Shown in pieces: positions 27,001 through 35,944 of a stretch of 64,000 nucleotides of DNA; within the stretch, counting starts at the first letter, position 1, and every line of letters begins with the position of its first letter. This DNA is from Herbidospora sakaeratensis (GTDB lineage Bacteria > Actinomycetota > Actinomycetes > Streptosporangiales > Streptosporangiaceae), in assembly GCF_001570525.1 (NCBI RefSeq), contig NZ_BBXC01000014.1, positions 145,458-209,457 of the forward strand, read 5' to 3'. The notes under the pieces were generated by a model that was not told where the DNA came from, searched no databases, and worked only from the letters and a program-made list of their open reading frames with translations. The translations under genes were made by a program, and so were the position numbers.

Positions 27001-27189
27001 CTGGCGAACCGGCCCTCGGCCGGGTCCTGGGAGACCTTCACGGTGGTGACCAACGGCGACGGCTCTATCAGCCTGCGGGCCACGGTGAACAACCAATACG
27101 TCTGCGCGGAGGGTGGCGGTTCGCAGAACCTTGTCACCAACCGCCCGGCGATCGGACCATGGGAGCAGTTTGATCTAGTTCCCGTGTGA
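24058..27189 (+). CDS. Secreted GH95-like glycosidase with C-terminal beta-trefoil lectin
   Basis: The 1043-residue exported protein has a signal peptide ending near ALAST (about residue 29). An N-terminal beta-sandwich contains NYGLTVGNGKTGAMVWSQNG. A long (alpha/alpha)6 region (about 300-660) has YWYWNMRHVYYSFYASNHID, NENVAAEMIWPYNL and FEYHGVHMAAMNEALMQSY. A C-terminal sandwich resembles GH95 alpha-L-fucosidases and relatives. A jelly-roll domain (about 760-915) and a fascin-like beta-trefoil (about 918-1043, with VTLRSRANNLFVSAAN repeats) follow. Cleavage of fucosyl or related galactosyl linkages is inferred. Codon 10 is TTA. The low abundance of Cys and Lys fits an exported actinomycete protein. 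Confidence 0.72.
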   Translation: MRFLRALPALALVGGLAAGGVVTSPALASTTDHAFDQSAGALNVNRAGYLSKHDIVYNRPNTNPNYGLTVGNGKTGAMVWSQNGMTMQVSGADLAQQSTYAAGTLTLNTSPGLDTGYSTYQQRLNLYDGTLTTKYDNNRTVTILGQPGSEVMGIRVEDTRGGLGTTTVDLGLWDPNTVQNIADTPDLNTWRTVSTFNDSAVAGFSRGQTDANGFGYTFAATVEGATYSTSTVNGRTVRLSITADNDYTIWFTAASRKNAPSANSVQQARNQLTNVKNAGITTTLNNFKNFWHDFWAKSFVQYGGSADNDYLENFYYLSNYIVAAGGYGNYPFHFINGVFRATGDQSKWSNAYWYWNMRHVYYSFYASNHIDLMDVFNNLHSRNYSALKAYTQTRYGIDGIWLPETYGWDGNARGTINSDFTKNTMSTAAEAAYNMYLRYRYTNDATYLANTAYPFMREAAKFYRSFVSRDASTGQYYIANSNAHETYWNVRNALTDLTAIRSLFPVTIQVAQQLGVDATLRTELQNILNNLVPYSVANNAYQPHQPPISQTRNNENVAAEMIWPYNLTGIGFPDYQTALNTWNVRPHPYGNVWANDAVQAARLGLGDQTFQGMKTMAQRYQNYPNSFTSNTNGVFEYHGVHMAAMNEALMQSYNDKIRVFPAAPSSSSFIGKFSLLAKDGFIVSSEREGNETKYVGLKSLYGKQATVVNPWGTQQVRVRRTSDNAIITTSSAAEISFATAANTTYVVERTAKLLSAYGYTQLTGTANQAAKSLSGTASTLGINGGGTPGLVNNTELSYDSNWHLTTGRGYGDYNDDTHHSTTVNAAATYTFTGTGIEILSERFSDMGNIDVYIDNVFQQNVNLNASGGRQVQQVVYSKTGLTNGQHTLRVVNKTTSVGMIDAVRVLTGGGNPPAGTVTLRSRANNLFVSAANATTPLIANKTTAGATEQFVRVDLGGGNIALRSVANNQYVTNQGGGNVPLLANRPSAGSWETFTVVTNGDGSISLRATVNNQYVCAEGGGSQNLVTNRPAIGPWEQFDLVPV

Positions 27190-27217
27190 CGCCTGTCTTT
27201 TAGGCAGGTTCCAAAGC

Positions 27218-27258
27218 GCGCGAGACGCGGTCGTCCTCCGGCCGTCCGCGTCTCGCGC
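27218..27258 (+). terminator. Hairpin after the GH95-like gene
   Basis: GCGCGAGACGCGG (27218-27230) pairs perfectly with CCGCGTCTCGCGC (27246-27258), a 13-bp stem with a 15-base loop, 29 bases after the stop codon. There is no T tract. Confidence 0.7.
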
Positions 27259-27379
27259 CGGGGCAGTAAGCGCGCCGGTGACCGCTTGTGGCGGGTGGTC
27301 ATCGGTGCGTTCTCTATCGGCGGCTCTCGGTGACCATGGACCGCCGTCTCGTCCCCGTCCCTCCTGCACTGGAGACCCC

Positions 27380-30300
27380 ATGTCAGGTATCCCGCGCCTG
27401 CGCGCGATCCTGGGCGTGCTCGCCCTGATCGTCGTCGCACTGGTGCCCGCCGCACCCGCTCACGCGGCGCCGCCACCCACGAGTGGTTTCGAGAAGGTCC
27501 GGCTCGACGGCGGCCTGTCGATGGGCGAGCCCATCGAACTGTCCGTGCTGCCCGACGGCAAGGTGCTGTACATCAACCGCGGCACCAGCGCCGGCGGCGG
27601 CCAGGTCCGCCTGTACAACCCGGCCACCCAGGCGACGACGGTCGCCCTCACCCTCCCGCTCGACGCCCGTTTCGAGGACGGCCTGATCGGCATCACCCTC
27701 GACCCGGGCTTCGCGACCAACCGCTGGGTCTACCTCTTCTACTCGCCGAAGGTGACCCCGCTGGTGAACCGGATCTCCCGGTTCACCTTCAACACGTCGA
27801 ACAACACGCTCGGCGCCGAGGACATGATCATCGAGTGGCCGACCGAGCGTGACCTGTGCTGCCACTCCGCCGGGTCGATGACCTGGGACAGCAACGGCAA
27901 CCTCTACTTCGCCGTCGGCGACAACACCAACTCGGGTGGTGACTCGGCGGGGATGGCGCCCATCGACGAGCGCACCAGCCGCAACCCCCAGTACGACGCC
28001 CAGCGGACGTCGGGCAACACCAACGACCTCCGGGGCAAGATCAACCGCATCCACCCCGAGGCCAACGGCACCTACACGATCCCCGCCGGCAACCTGTTCG
28101 CGCCCGGCACGGCGCAGACGCGGCCGGAGATCTACGTCATGGGGACGCGCAACCCATACCGGATCTGGGTCGACAAGCAGGCCGGCAACACCCTTTATTG
28201 GGGCGAGGTCGGGCCGGACGCCGGCGCGACCATCGCCAACCGCGGTCCGGCCGCCTACGACGAGTGGAACCGCGCCACCAGCGCGGGCAACTACGGCTGG
28301 CCCTACTGCGGCGGCCCCAACGTCGCCTACAACGACTGGGACTTCGCGGCCAACGCGCCCCGGGGCTGGTTCCCCTGCGGGGGCGCCACCGGCCCGGTCA
28401 ACAACTCGCCGCGCAACACCGGCCTCCAGCAGCTCCCGCCCACGCGGGGCGCGCTGGTGTGGGAGCAGCACGGCGGCAGCAAGGAGTGGCCGGCCCTCGA
28501 CCAGCCCGGCGGCTGCGGCTCGCCGAACCACGCCGAGGTCTACCACTACAACCCCAGCCTCAACAGCGCGGTGAAGTGGCCGCAGTACTACGACAACAAG
28601 CTGATCATCACGGAGTACTGCCGCAACTGGATCAAGGAGGTCCAGTTCAGCAACGGGAACCCCGCGACCGGCAACCCGACGATCATCGAACCTGTCCTCG
28701 CCGGGATGCCGTTCGTCCACCCGATCGACATGGAGTTCGGCCCCGACGGGTCGCTCTACCTGCTCGAATACGGCAGCGGGTACTTCTCGGGGGCGGCCGA
28801 CGCGGCCCTGGTGAAGATCAACTACGTGCAGGGCGGCCGGTCGCCGGTCGCGGTGGCCTCGGCCAGCGTCGACAACGGGCTCACCCCGCTGACCGTGCAG
28901 TTCTCCAGCGCGGGCAGCAACGACCCCGACGGCAACCCGCTCACCTACGCGTGGGACTTCGACAACAACGGCACCACCGACTCCACGGCGGCGAACCCGT
29001 CGTACACGTACACCACCAACGGCGACAAGAGAGCCCGGCTGACCGTCAACGACGGCACCATGACGGGCACCACCCTGCTCACCGTCGTGGTCGGCAACAA
29101 CCGGCCGGTCGTCACCGTCGGCGGGCTGCCCAACGGCGGCCTGTTCTCCTGGGACGAGCGCCTGACGGCCTCCGCGTCGGCCACCGACGCGCAGGACGGC
29201 ACGATCCCGTGCGCCAACGTGGTCGTGCGGGCCGCGCTCGGGCACCAGGAACACGCCCACGAGGAGGGCGAGGGCACCGGCTGCGGCGCCTCCTTCGACG
29301 TCGGCCCGGTGCACGCCGGTCCCGACTCGGTGCTGTTCTGGGTGATCAGGGCCTCCTACACCGACCGAGGCGCCACCGGCACGGTGCCGCTGACGGGCGA
29401 GCGGGAGATCACCCTGTGGCCCAAGCAGTGGCAGGCCGAGCACTACGTCACCCTCAACGGCCCGCGCGTCGTCGACCAGGCCCAGGCCGAGGGCGGCAAG
29501 CGGCTCGGCGACATCCAGCCGGGCGAGTGGGTCAGGCACCACGGGGTGAACCTCCAGGGCATCACCGGGGTCAAGGCCCGCGTCTCCACCGCCAACGCCG
29601 GGGGAGTGCTCTCCTTCCGGTACGACAGCCCGACCGGCCCGGTGGTCGCCAGCGTCAACGTGACGAACACCGGCGGCTGGGACAACTACGTGGAGCTGAC
29701 CGCTCCCGTGAGCGCCCCGACCGGCACGCACGACCTCTACCTGACGTTCTCGGGCGCGGCCGGCACGGCCGTGTTCGACGTCGACAGCTACACCTTCACC
29801 GGACCGGGCGTCTCGACGCCGGTCTCCGGTGGGGGCGGCGACCTCGCCCAGGGCAAGCCGGTCACGGTGTCGAGCACGGAGGCCGGGGCGAACGTCGCGG
29901 CCAACGCGGTCGACGGCAACGGCGTCACCCGCTGGTCCAGCCTCTACGCCGACCCGCAGTGGATCACGGTGGACCTGGGGGCGTCCTACGACGTCAACCG
30001 GGTCAGGCTGAACTGGGAGGCGGCCTACGGCCGCCAGTACCGGGTGGAGGTCTCCCCGAACAACAGCACCTGGACGGTCCTGTCGAACCAGACCGCCTCG
30101 GACGGGGGAGTGGACGATCTCTCCGTCAGTGGCACGGGGCGGTACGTCCGTATCTACGGAACCCAGCGCGCGCTCACGCAGTACGGGTACTCGCTCTGGG
30201 ATCTGAACGTGTACGGCACCCCGGCCGGCGGGACCGCCCAGTTGCTGTCCCGGAGCAGACCGGTGACGGCGTCGAGCACGGAGGCCGGGGCGAACGTCGC

Positions 30301-30622
30301 GGCCAACGCGGTCGACGGCAACACCGCCACCCGCTGGTCCAGCCTCTACGCCGATCCGCAGTGGATCACCGTCGACCTGGGCCAGACGCGGTCGATCTCC
30401 CGGGTCCGGCTCCAGTGGGAGGCGGCCTACGGGCGGCAGTACCGGGTGGAGACCTCCAATGACAACAGCTCCTGGACGGTCGTGAACACCCAGACCGCGA
30501 GCGACGGCGGCGTCGACGACCTCACGGTGACCGGAACCGGGCGATACGTCCGGATCTACGGCACCCAGCGGGCCACGGCATGGGGCTATTCGCTCTGGGA
30601 GTTCGACGTCTACGGCGTCTAG
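27380..30622 (+). CDS. Secreted sorbosone-dehydrogenase-like protein with PKD, CBM6 and two F5/8C domains
   Basis: The 1080-residue exported protein has a signal peptide (about 1-31, ending AHAAP) and a glucose/sorbosone-dehydrogenase-type six-bladed propeller (about 35-490, with GLIGITLDPGF, DLRGKINRIHPEANG and GTRNPYRIWVD). A PKD domain (about 505-580), a linker region, a CBM6-like domain (about 685-810, starting WQAEHY) and two discoidin domains (about 820-1080) follow. Propellers of this type bind PQQ and oxidise sugars, but PQQ dependence cannot be judged here. GGAG sits six bases before the ATG at 27380. The domain set suggests it acts while bound to polysaccharide. Confidence 0.85.
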   Translation: MSGIPRLRAILGVLALIVVALVPAAPAHAAPPPTSGFEKVRLDGGLSMGEPIELSVLPDGKVLYINRGTSAGGGQVRLYNPATQATTVALTLPLDARFEDGLIGITLDPGFATNRWVYLFYSPKVTPLVNRISRFTFNTSNNTLGAEDMIIEWPTERDLCCHSAGSMTWDSNGNLYFAVGDNTNSGGDSAGMAPIDERTSRNPQYDAQRTSGNTNDLRGKINRIHPEANGTYTIPAGNLFAPGTAQTRPEIYVMGTRNPYRIWVDKQAGNTLYWGEVGPDAGATIANRGPAAYDEWNRATSAGNYGWPYCGGPNVAYNDWDFAANAPRGWFPCGGATGPVNNSPRNTGLQQLPPTRGALVWEQHGGSKEWPALDQPGGCGSPNHAEVYHYNPSLNSAVKWPQYYDNKLIITEYCRNWIKEVQFSNGNPATGNPTIIEPVLAGMPFVHPIDMEFGPDGSLYLLEYGSGYFSGAADAALVKINYVQGGRSPVAVASASVDNGLTPLTVQFSSAGSNDPDGNPLTYAWDFDNNGTTDSTAANPSYTYTTNGDKRARLTVNDGTMTGTTLLTVVVGNNRPVVTVGGLPNGGLFSWDERLTASASATDAQDGTIPCANVVVRAALGHQEHAHEEGEGTGCGASFDVGPVHAGPDSVLFWVIRASYTDRGATGTVPLTGEREITLWPKQWQAEHYVTLNGPRVVDQAQAEGGKRLGDIQPGEWVRHHGVNLQGITGVKARVSTANAGGVLSFRYDSPTGPVVASVNVTNTGGWDNYVELTAPVSAPTGTHDLYLTFSGAAGTAVFDVDSYTFTGPGVSTPVSGGGGDLAQGKPVTVSSTEAGANVAANAVDGNGVTRWSSLYADPQWITVDLGASYDVNRVRLNWEAAYGRQYRVEVSPNNSTWTVLSNQTASDGGVDDLSVSGTGRYVRIYGTQRALTQYGYSLWDLNVYGTPAGGTAQLLSRSRPVTASSTEAGANVAANAVDGNTATRWSSLYADPQWITVDLGQTRSISRVRLQWEAAYGRQYRVETSNDNSSWTVVNTQTASDGGVDDLTVTGTGRYVRIYGTQRATAWGYSLWEFDVYGV
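29841..30619 (+). repeat. Tandem F5/8C domain coding repeats (copy pair 2)
   Basis: This is the counterpart of the pair at 21471-22255 on the opposite strand. Within this pair the stretch TEAGANVAANAVDGN is repeated exactly in both units, and NWEAAYGRQYRVE in the first corresponds to QWEAAYGRQYRVE in the second. The base sequence is very alike, with mainly third-position differences. Confidence 0.75.
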
Positions 30623-30635
30623 GCAGGTCATCCCG

Positions 30636-30670
30636 AGGGCCGCGGCCGACCGTCAGGTCGGGCGCGGCCC
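30636..30670 (+). terminator. Hairpin after the sorbosone-dehydrogenase-like gene
   Basis: AGGGCCGCG pairs with CGCGGCCCT, and an inner CCGACC pairs with GGTCGG, with one bulge. The structure begins 13 bases after the stop codon. Confidence 0.6.
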
Positions 30671-30963
30671 TTCGCAATCATCGGATCTCTTTCCGGTTGC
30701 GGCTATTGACACGCCTGTAACACGCGGGGCATTCTTCTTGAGAACCAAACATCGGATGTCTGGAGAGTAACCGAGATGATGGCCGCGGGGTCTTCCGCCC
30801 GGCGGCGACCTGCGGAATTCTGATCCCACCTGGGATCGGTCCACGGTGCCGCGAGGGACCGTGTCCGCAAATTAATCGGATCTTTATCTCGAAAGGCTTT
30901 CGAAGACGACCGCCCGGCGGTAGCGCCGGTCTCTAACATTAATCGGATGTGTCTGGAGCTCGC
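30671..30963 (+). promoter_or_regulatory. Operator-rich region before the L-fuconate dehydratase operon
   Basis: ATCGGAT occurs four times (30679, 30751, 30875 and 30942). The second lies in the 11-bp palindrome ACATCGGATGT (30749-30759). The third and fourth lie in identical copies of ATTAATCGGAT (30871-30881 and 30938-30948). TTGACA occurs at about 30706. The last copy lies 14 bases before the start codon, where a bound repressor would block expression. The ROK protein at the end of this operon is the obvious local candidate binder, though other families are possible. Confidence 0.6.
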
Positions 30964-32325
30964 ATGAGGGTCATCTCCCTGGAGACGCATGACATCCGGT
31001 TCCCGACCTCGGCGGAGCTCGACGGTTCCGACGCGATGAACCCCGACCCCGACTACTCGGCGGCGTACGTGGTGCTGCGGACCGACGAGGACGAGAAGGG
31101 ACACGGATTCGCGTTCACGATCGGACGCGGCAACGACGTGCAGACCGCCGCCATCAGGGCGCTTGAAGGTCACATCGTCGACCGTGACTGCTCCGACCTG
31201 GGCGCCGTCTACCAGGACCTCATCGGCGACTCGCAGTTGCGCTGGCTCGGCCCGGAGAAGGGCGTCATGCACATGGCGATCTCCGCGGTCATGAACGCCC
31301 TGTGGGACCTGAAGGCCCGCCGCGAGGGCAAGCCGCTCTGGCTGCTGCTCGCCGAGATGAGCCCCGAAGAGATCGTCTCCCTCGTCGACTTCCGCTACAT
31401 CACCGACGCCCTGACGCCCGCCGAGGCGCTGGAGATCCTCCGCGCCGCGCAGCCGGGCCGGGCCGGCCGCATCGCGGCCCTGCGGGAGCACGGCTATCCC
31501 GCGTACACGACGTCGCCGGGCTGGCTCGGCTACGACGACGACAAGCTTCGGCGCCTCTGCAAGGAGGCCCTCGACGAGGGGTTCCCGCAGATCAAGCTGA
31601 AGGTCGGCGCCGACCTCGACGACGACGTCCGCCGCATGCGGATCGCCCGTGAGGTCTGCGGCGACGGTTACCCGATCGCGATCGACGCCAACCAGAGATG
31701 GGATGTCTCCGACGCGATCCGCTGGGTGAAGGCACTGGCCGAGTTCGGTCCCTGGTGGGTGGAGGAACCCACCAGCCCGGACGACGTCCTCGGCCACGCC
31801 GCGATCGCACGCGCGGTCGCGCCCGTCCCGGTCGCCACCGGGGAGCACGTGCAGAACCGGATCGTGTTCAAGCAGCTCCTCCAGTCGGAGGCCATCTCCT
31901 ACCTGCAGCTCGACGCGGCGCGCGTCGGGGGCGTCAACGAGAACATCGCCATCCTGCTGCTGGCCGCCAAGTTCGGCGTCCCCGTCTGCCCGCACGCGGG
32001 CGGGGTCGGGCTGTGCGAGCTGGTCCAGCATCTGGCGATGTTCGACTTCGTCTCCGTCAGCGGGTCGAAGGAGGGCCGGGTGATCGAGTACATCGACCAC
32101 CTGCACGAGCACTTCGTCGACCCGGTGGTCATCCGGGACGGCAGCTACGTGGCGCCCGAAGCAGCCGGATTCAGCTCGGCGATGCGACCTGCGTCGCTCG
32201 CCGCGTTCACCTATCCATGGGGTCAGTACTGGACCAGCGCAGTGGCCCAGAGCTCCCCGGCGGCGGAGGCGCGCAGAACCTCCGCCGTCACTCACCCCCC
32301 CGTCCTGAAAGGCCGATCGGCATGA
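30964..32325 (+). CDS. fucD: L-fuconate dehydratase (enolase superfamily)
   Basis: The 453-residue protein matches the L-fuconate dehydratase / ENOSF1 family along its length: [18 protein letters not shown] at 21-38, RWLGPEKGV at 93-101 and FRYITDALT at 143-151. Active-site elements are the Lys211-x-Lys213 base, metal ligands Asp241 (DANQRW), Glu267/268 (EEPTSPDD) and Glu294 (GEH), and His344 (HAGG). It dehydrates L-fuconate to 2-keto-3-deoxy-L-fuconate in the non-phosphorylative fucose pathway, in the cytoplasm. GGAG precedes the ATG at 30964. About 20 extra residues extend the C-terminus into the next gene, giving an ATGA overlap with the binding-protein gene. Confidence 0.92.
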   Translation: MRVISLETHDIRFPTSAELDGSDAMNPDPDYSAAYVVLRTDEDEKGHGFAFTIGRGNDVQTAAIRALEGHIVDRDCSDLGAVYQDLIGDSQLRWLGPEKGVMHMAISAVMNALWDLKARREGKPLWLLLAEMSPEEIVSLVDFRYITDALTPAEALEILRAAQPGRAGRIAALREHGYPAYTTSPGWLGYDDDKLRRLCKEALDEGFPQIKLKVGADLDDDVRRMRIAREVCGDGYPIAIDANQRWDVSDAIRWVKALAEFGPWWVEEPTSPDDVLGHAAIARAVAPVPVATGEHVQNRIVFKQLLQSEAISYLQLDAARVGGVNENIAILLLAAKFGVPVCPHAGGVGLCELVQHLAMFDFVSVSGSKEGRVIEYIDHLHEHFVDPVVIRDGSYVAPEAAGFSSAMRPASLAAFTYPWGQYWTSAVAQSSPAAEARRTSAVTHPPVLKGRSA

Positions 32326-33386
32326 AACTTCTGTCCGTCGCCGCCAGCGCCGCCGTGCTCGCCCTGGGCCTGGCGGCCTGCGGGTCGTCCGACACCCCCG
32401 ACACCGCAGCGAGCGCCAACCCCGGCGAGTCGGCCCCCGCGGCCGCCGCCGGCGGAGGCAAGGTCGGCGTGGACTTCCCGCGCGCCGACTCCGACTTCTG
32501 GAACTCGTACAACAAGTACGTGCCGGAGATCGCCACCAAGGACGGCGTCGAGCTGATGCCGCCGACCAACTCGCAGAACGACGTCGCCAAGCTGGTCGCC
32601 AACACCCAGGCGCTGGTCAGCCAGGGCGCCAAGGCGATCATCATGGCCCCGCAGGACACCGGCGCCATCGCCTCGACCCTCGACTCGCTCGCGGGCAAGC
32701 AGATCCCGGTCGTCACCGTCGACACCCGCCCCGACAAGGGCAACGTCTACATGGTCGTGCGCGCCGACAACCGCGCCTACGGCACCAAGGCGTGCGAGTT
32801 CCTCGGTGAGAAGCTCGGCGGCAAGGGCAAGGTCGTGCAGCTCATGGGCGCCCTGGCCTCCATCAACGGCCGTGACCGCGCCGAGGCGTTCCGCGACTGC
32901 ATGAAGGAGAAGTTCCCCGGGATCACCGTCTTCGAGGAGCCGACGGAGTGGGAGGGCAGCAAGGCCGCGTCCATGCTGCAGACCCGCCTGGAGCAGAACC
33001 CCGACATCAAGGGCATCTACATGCACGCCGGCGGTGTGCACCTGGCCCCGACCCTCCAGGTCCTGAAGGCCAAGGGCCTGCTGGTCAAGCCGGACGACCC
33101 CAAGCACATCTTCGTCGTGTCCAACGACGGCATCCCGGCCGAGTTCGAGGCCATCCGCGCCGGCGAGATCGACGCGACCGTCTCGCAGCCGGCCGACCTC
33201 TACGCCAAGTACGCCGTCTTCTACGCGAAGGCCGCTCTGGAGGGCAAGACCTTCCAGCCCGGCCCGACCGACCACGACAGCAACATCATCCAGCTCCCCA
33301 ACGGCCTGGAGGACCAGCTGCCCGCGCCGCTGGTCACCGCGGAGAACGTGGATGACCCCAACCTCTGGGGCAACCAGGTCAGCTAG
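32322..33386 (+). CDS. Sugar ABC transporter substrate-binding lipoprotein (ribose-type)
   Basis: The 354-residue protein has a lipoprotein signal with lipobox LAAC (Cys about 20), an Ala/Pro-rich linker, and a two-lobe periplasmic-binding-protein fold. Motifs include [45 protein letters not shown] and [16 protein letters not shown]. It delivers a sugar to the ATPase/permease encoded next. The ATG overlaps the fucD stop, so L-fucose or a close relative is the likely ligand, though ligand residues cannot be read by eye. Confidence 0.9.
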   Translation: MKLLSVAASAAVLALGLAACGSSDTPDTAASANPGESAPAAAAGGGKVGVDFPRADSDFWNSYNKYVPEIATKDGVELMPPTNSQNDVAKLVANTQALVSQGAKAIIMAPQDTGAIASTLDSLAGKQIPVVTVDTRPDKGNVYMVVRADNRAYGTKACEFLGEKLGGKGKVVQLMGALASINGRDRAEAFRDCMKEKFPGITVFEEPTEWEGSKAASMLQTRLEQNPDIKGIYMHAGGVHLAPTLQVLKAKGLLVKPDDPKHIFVVSNDGIPAEFEAIRAGEIDATVSQPADLYAKYAVFYAKAALEGKTFQPGPTDHDSNIIQLPNGLEDQLPAPLVTAENVDDPNLWGNQVS

Positions 33387-34889
33387 ATGAGCACCTCATC
33401 GAACGCGGCGGCGGTCGAGGCGCGCGGGATCACCAAGCGCTTCGGCCCCACCGTCGCACTCAACGACGCGGGCCTCACCATCAAGCAGGGCGAGACGCAC
33501 GCCCTGATCGGGCGCAACGGCGCCGGCAAGTCGACCCTGGTGTCGATCCTGACCGGCCTGCAGCGCCCCGACGCCGGTGAGGTCCGGTTCGCGGGCGAGG
33601 CGGCCCCGCCGCTCGCCGACCGCGACGCGTGGAAGGCCCGCGTGGCCTGCGTCTACCAGAAGTCCACGATCATCCCCGCGCTGACCGTGGCCGAGAACCT
33701 CTTCATCAACCGCCAGACCGAGGGCAGGGTCATCAACTGGCGCGCCATGCGCGCCCGCGCCACCGCCCTCCTCGACCAGTACCACGTCGACGTCGACCCC
33801 TCGGGGCTCGCCGGCGACCTGGGCGTCGAGCAGCGGCAGCTCGTCGAGATCGCCCGCGCGCTCTCCTTCGGCGCGCGGTTCATCATCCTCGACGAGCCGA
33901 CCGCCCAGCTCGACGGCCCGGCCATCGCCCGCCTCTTCGACCGCATGCGCGACCTGCGGGACCAGGGCGTCACGATGATGTTCATCTCGCACCACCTCGA
34001 AGAGGTGTACGAGGTCTGCGACAGCGTCACCGTCTTCCGCGACGCCCGCCACATCGTCACCAGCACCGTCGTGGACCTCCCGCACGACGCGCTGGTGGCC
34101 GCGATGACCGGCGAGCACGCCGTCACCTACGAGGCCAAGCCCCGGACGGTCGACGCGGACGCCGAGGTCGTCCTGGAGGTGCGCGGCCTCAACTCCGCGG
34201 GCCGCTACCACGACGTCGACCTGGCCGTGCGGGCCGGCGAGATCGTCGGCCTGGCCGGGTCGGGCAGCAGCGGCAAGGTCGGCCTGGCCGAGAGCATCGT
34301 CGGGCTGCGCCGCGCCGACAGCGGCGTCATCACGATCAACGGGAAGCGGCCCAAGCCGGGCGACGTCCCCTCGGCGCTGGCCGCCGGGGTGGGGTTCGTC
34401 CCGCAGGACCGCCACCACGAGGGGTTCGTGCCCCTGCTGTCGGTCGGCGAGAACGCCACCATGCCGATCGCCGGGAAGCTCGGCCGCTTCGGCATGGTCT
34501 CGCCCGAGCGGCGCCGGGCCCGCGCCCGGACCATGATCCAGGAGCTCGACATCAAGACCGAGGGTCCTGACCAGCCGGTCGGCGACCTGTCGGGCGGCAA
34601 CGCCCAGAAGGTCGTGATGGCCCGCGCCCTGGTCGACGACCCGGCCGCGCTGGTCGTCATCAACCCCACCGCCGGCGTCGACGTCAAGGCCAAGCAGTCG
34701 CTGCTCGGCTCGGTCGAGGACGCCGCGCAGCGGGGAGCGGCAGCCGTACTGGTCAGCGACGAACTCGACGACCTGCGAATCTGTGACCGGGTCCTGGTGA
34801 TGTTCCACGGCCGGGTGATCAAGGACGTGCCACGCGGATGGTCGGACAACGACCTCGTGGCCGCTATGGAGGGTGTCAGTCATGAGTGA
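33387..34889 (+). CDS. Sugar ABC transporter ATP-binding protein, two-domain (RbsA-like)
   Basis: The 500-residue protein has two ABC domains. Domain 1 (about 8-240) has Walker A GRNGAGKST and Walker B FIILDEPT, but its signature loop reads LGVEQRQ instead of LSGGQ. Domain 2 (about 260-500) has a weak Walker A (GSGSSGKVG), an intact LSGGNAQK, and LVVINPTAGVD in place of LILDEPT, so the catalytic glutamate is missing. Such asymmetric sites are normal for RbsA-type pairs, leaving one competent composite site. The gene abuts the binding-protein gene (TAGATG) and overlaps the permease gene by eight bases. Confidence 0.92.
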   Translation: MSTSSNAAAVEARGITKRFGPTVALNDAGLTIKQGETHALIGRNGAGKSTLVSILTGLQRPDAGEVRFAGEAAPPLADRDAWKARVACVYQKSTIIPALTVAENLFINRQTEGRVINWRAMRARATALLDQYHVDVDPSGLAGDLGVEQRQLVEIARALSFGARFIILDEPTAQLDGPAIARLFDRMRDLRDQGVTMMFISHHLEEVYEVCDSVTVFRDARHIVTSTVVDLPHDALVAAMTGEHAVTYEAKPRTVDADAEVVLEVRGLNSAGRYHDVDLAVRAGEIVGLAGSGSSGKVGLAESIVGLRRADSGVITINGKRPKPGDVPSALAAGVGFVPQDRHHEGFVPLLSVGENATMPIAGKLGRFGMVSPERRRARARTMIQELDIKTEGPDQPVGDLSGGNAQKVVMARALVDDPAALVVINPTAGVDVKAKQSLLGSVEDAAQRGAAAVLVSDELDDLRICDRVLVMFHGRVIKDVPRGWSDNDLVAAMEGVSHE

Positions 34890-35943
34890 TCGGCAGGGGC
34901 GCCGCGCCTCGACACTGCCGAAGACCCCGGCGGCGTCGGCGAACGGCTCCGGCCCCGCTCCGGCGCTCGCCGCCCGGCCGGGTTTCCGGCTGAGCCGGTT
35001 CCGCGACCTGACGCTGGTGCCGGTAATCGTGGTGCTGCTGATCGTCGGGTCGTTCATCGACCCGGTGTTCCTCACCATGGGCAACCTGACGAACGTGCTG
35101 CAGCAGCAGTCGGCGCTGGCCCTGGTCGTGCTGGCCGAGGCGCTCATCCTGATCGCCGGCAAGTTCGACCTGTCGCTGGAGTCGATCGTCGGCATGGCCC
35201 CCGCCGTGGCGGTCATGCTCGTCATCTCCACCGGCGACGGCGGCTTCGGCCTGGGCCTGCCGCCCGCGACGGCCGTGGTGCTGTGCCTGCTCATCGGCGC
35301 CCTGATCGGGGCCTTCAACGGCTTCCTCATCCTGCGCTACCAGCTGTCGGCCTTCGTCGTCACGCTCGCGATGCTGATCGTCGTGCACGGCCTGCACCTC
35401 GGCCTGACCGGCGGCAAGAGCCTCTTCGCCCTGCCCGAGTCGTTCACCTACCTCGGCAGCGCGGTCTGGCTCGGCCTGCCCGCCGCCATCTGGATCACCG
35501 GCGTGCTGTTCGCCATCGGCATGGCCGCCCTGGGCTACTTCCGCGGCGGCCGTTCCCTGTACGCCATCGGCGGCAACGCCGACGCGGCCAGGGCGGCGGG
35601 CATCCGCGTGGAGCGGGTCGTGCTGGCGGTCTTCGTCATCGGCGGCACCCTCGCGGCGCTGGCCGGGATCCTGGAGACCGGCCGCCTCGGCGGCATCAGC
35701 GCCAACCAGGGCGTCGGCTGGATCTTCATGGTCTTCGCCGCGGCCGTCATCGGCGGCGTCAGCATGGACGGCGGCAAGGGCACCATCCTCGGCGCCCTGA
35801 CCGGTGTCCTGGTCATCGGCCTGGTCGAGAACATCCTGACGCTGCAGGGCGTGCCCGGCGAGTGGAAGCAGCTGGTGTACGGCGGCATCATCCTGGTCGC
35901 CCTGATGATCAGCCGGCTGGCCGGCGGGAGGGCCCAGGACTAG
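34882..35943 (+). CDS. Sugar ABC transporter permease (RbsC-like)
   Basis: The 353-residue protein has a charged cytoplasmic N-terminus of about 40 residues and eight to ten hydrophobic helices. It carries family motifs LVVLAEALILIAGKFDLSLE (the LTGGIDLS region), LRYQLSAFVVTLAMLIVVHG, GYFRGGRSLYAIGGN and GGVSMDGGKGT. GGAGGG lies eight bases before the ATG at 34882. It pairs with the preceding ATPase to import the sugar. Confidence 0.92.
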   Translation: MSDRQGRRASTLPKTPAASANGSGPAPALAARPGFRLSRFRDLTLVPVIVVLLIVGSFIDPVFLTMGNLTNVLQQQSALALVVLAEALILIAGKFDLSLESIVGMAPAVAVMLVISTGDGGFGLGLPPATAVVLCLLIGALIGAFNGFLILRYQLSAFVVTLAMLIVVHGLHLGLTGGKSLFALPESFTYLGSAVWLGLPAAIWITGVLFAIGMAALGYFRGGRSLYAIGGNADAARAAGIRVERVVLAVFVIGGTLAALAGILETGRLGGISANQGVGWIFMVFAAAVIGGVSMDGGKGTILGALTGVLVIGLVENILTLQGVPGEWKQLVYGGIILVALMISRLAGGRAQD

Positions 35944-35944
35944 C

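Noticed and set aside
24085-27096. 1003-codon frame antisense to the first GH95-like gene
   Set aside because: The product is Val/Gly/Arg-rich without motifs; the sense frame has a signal peptide and clear domains.
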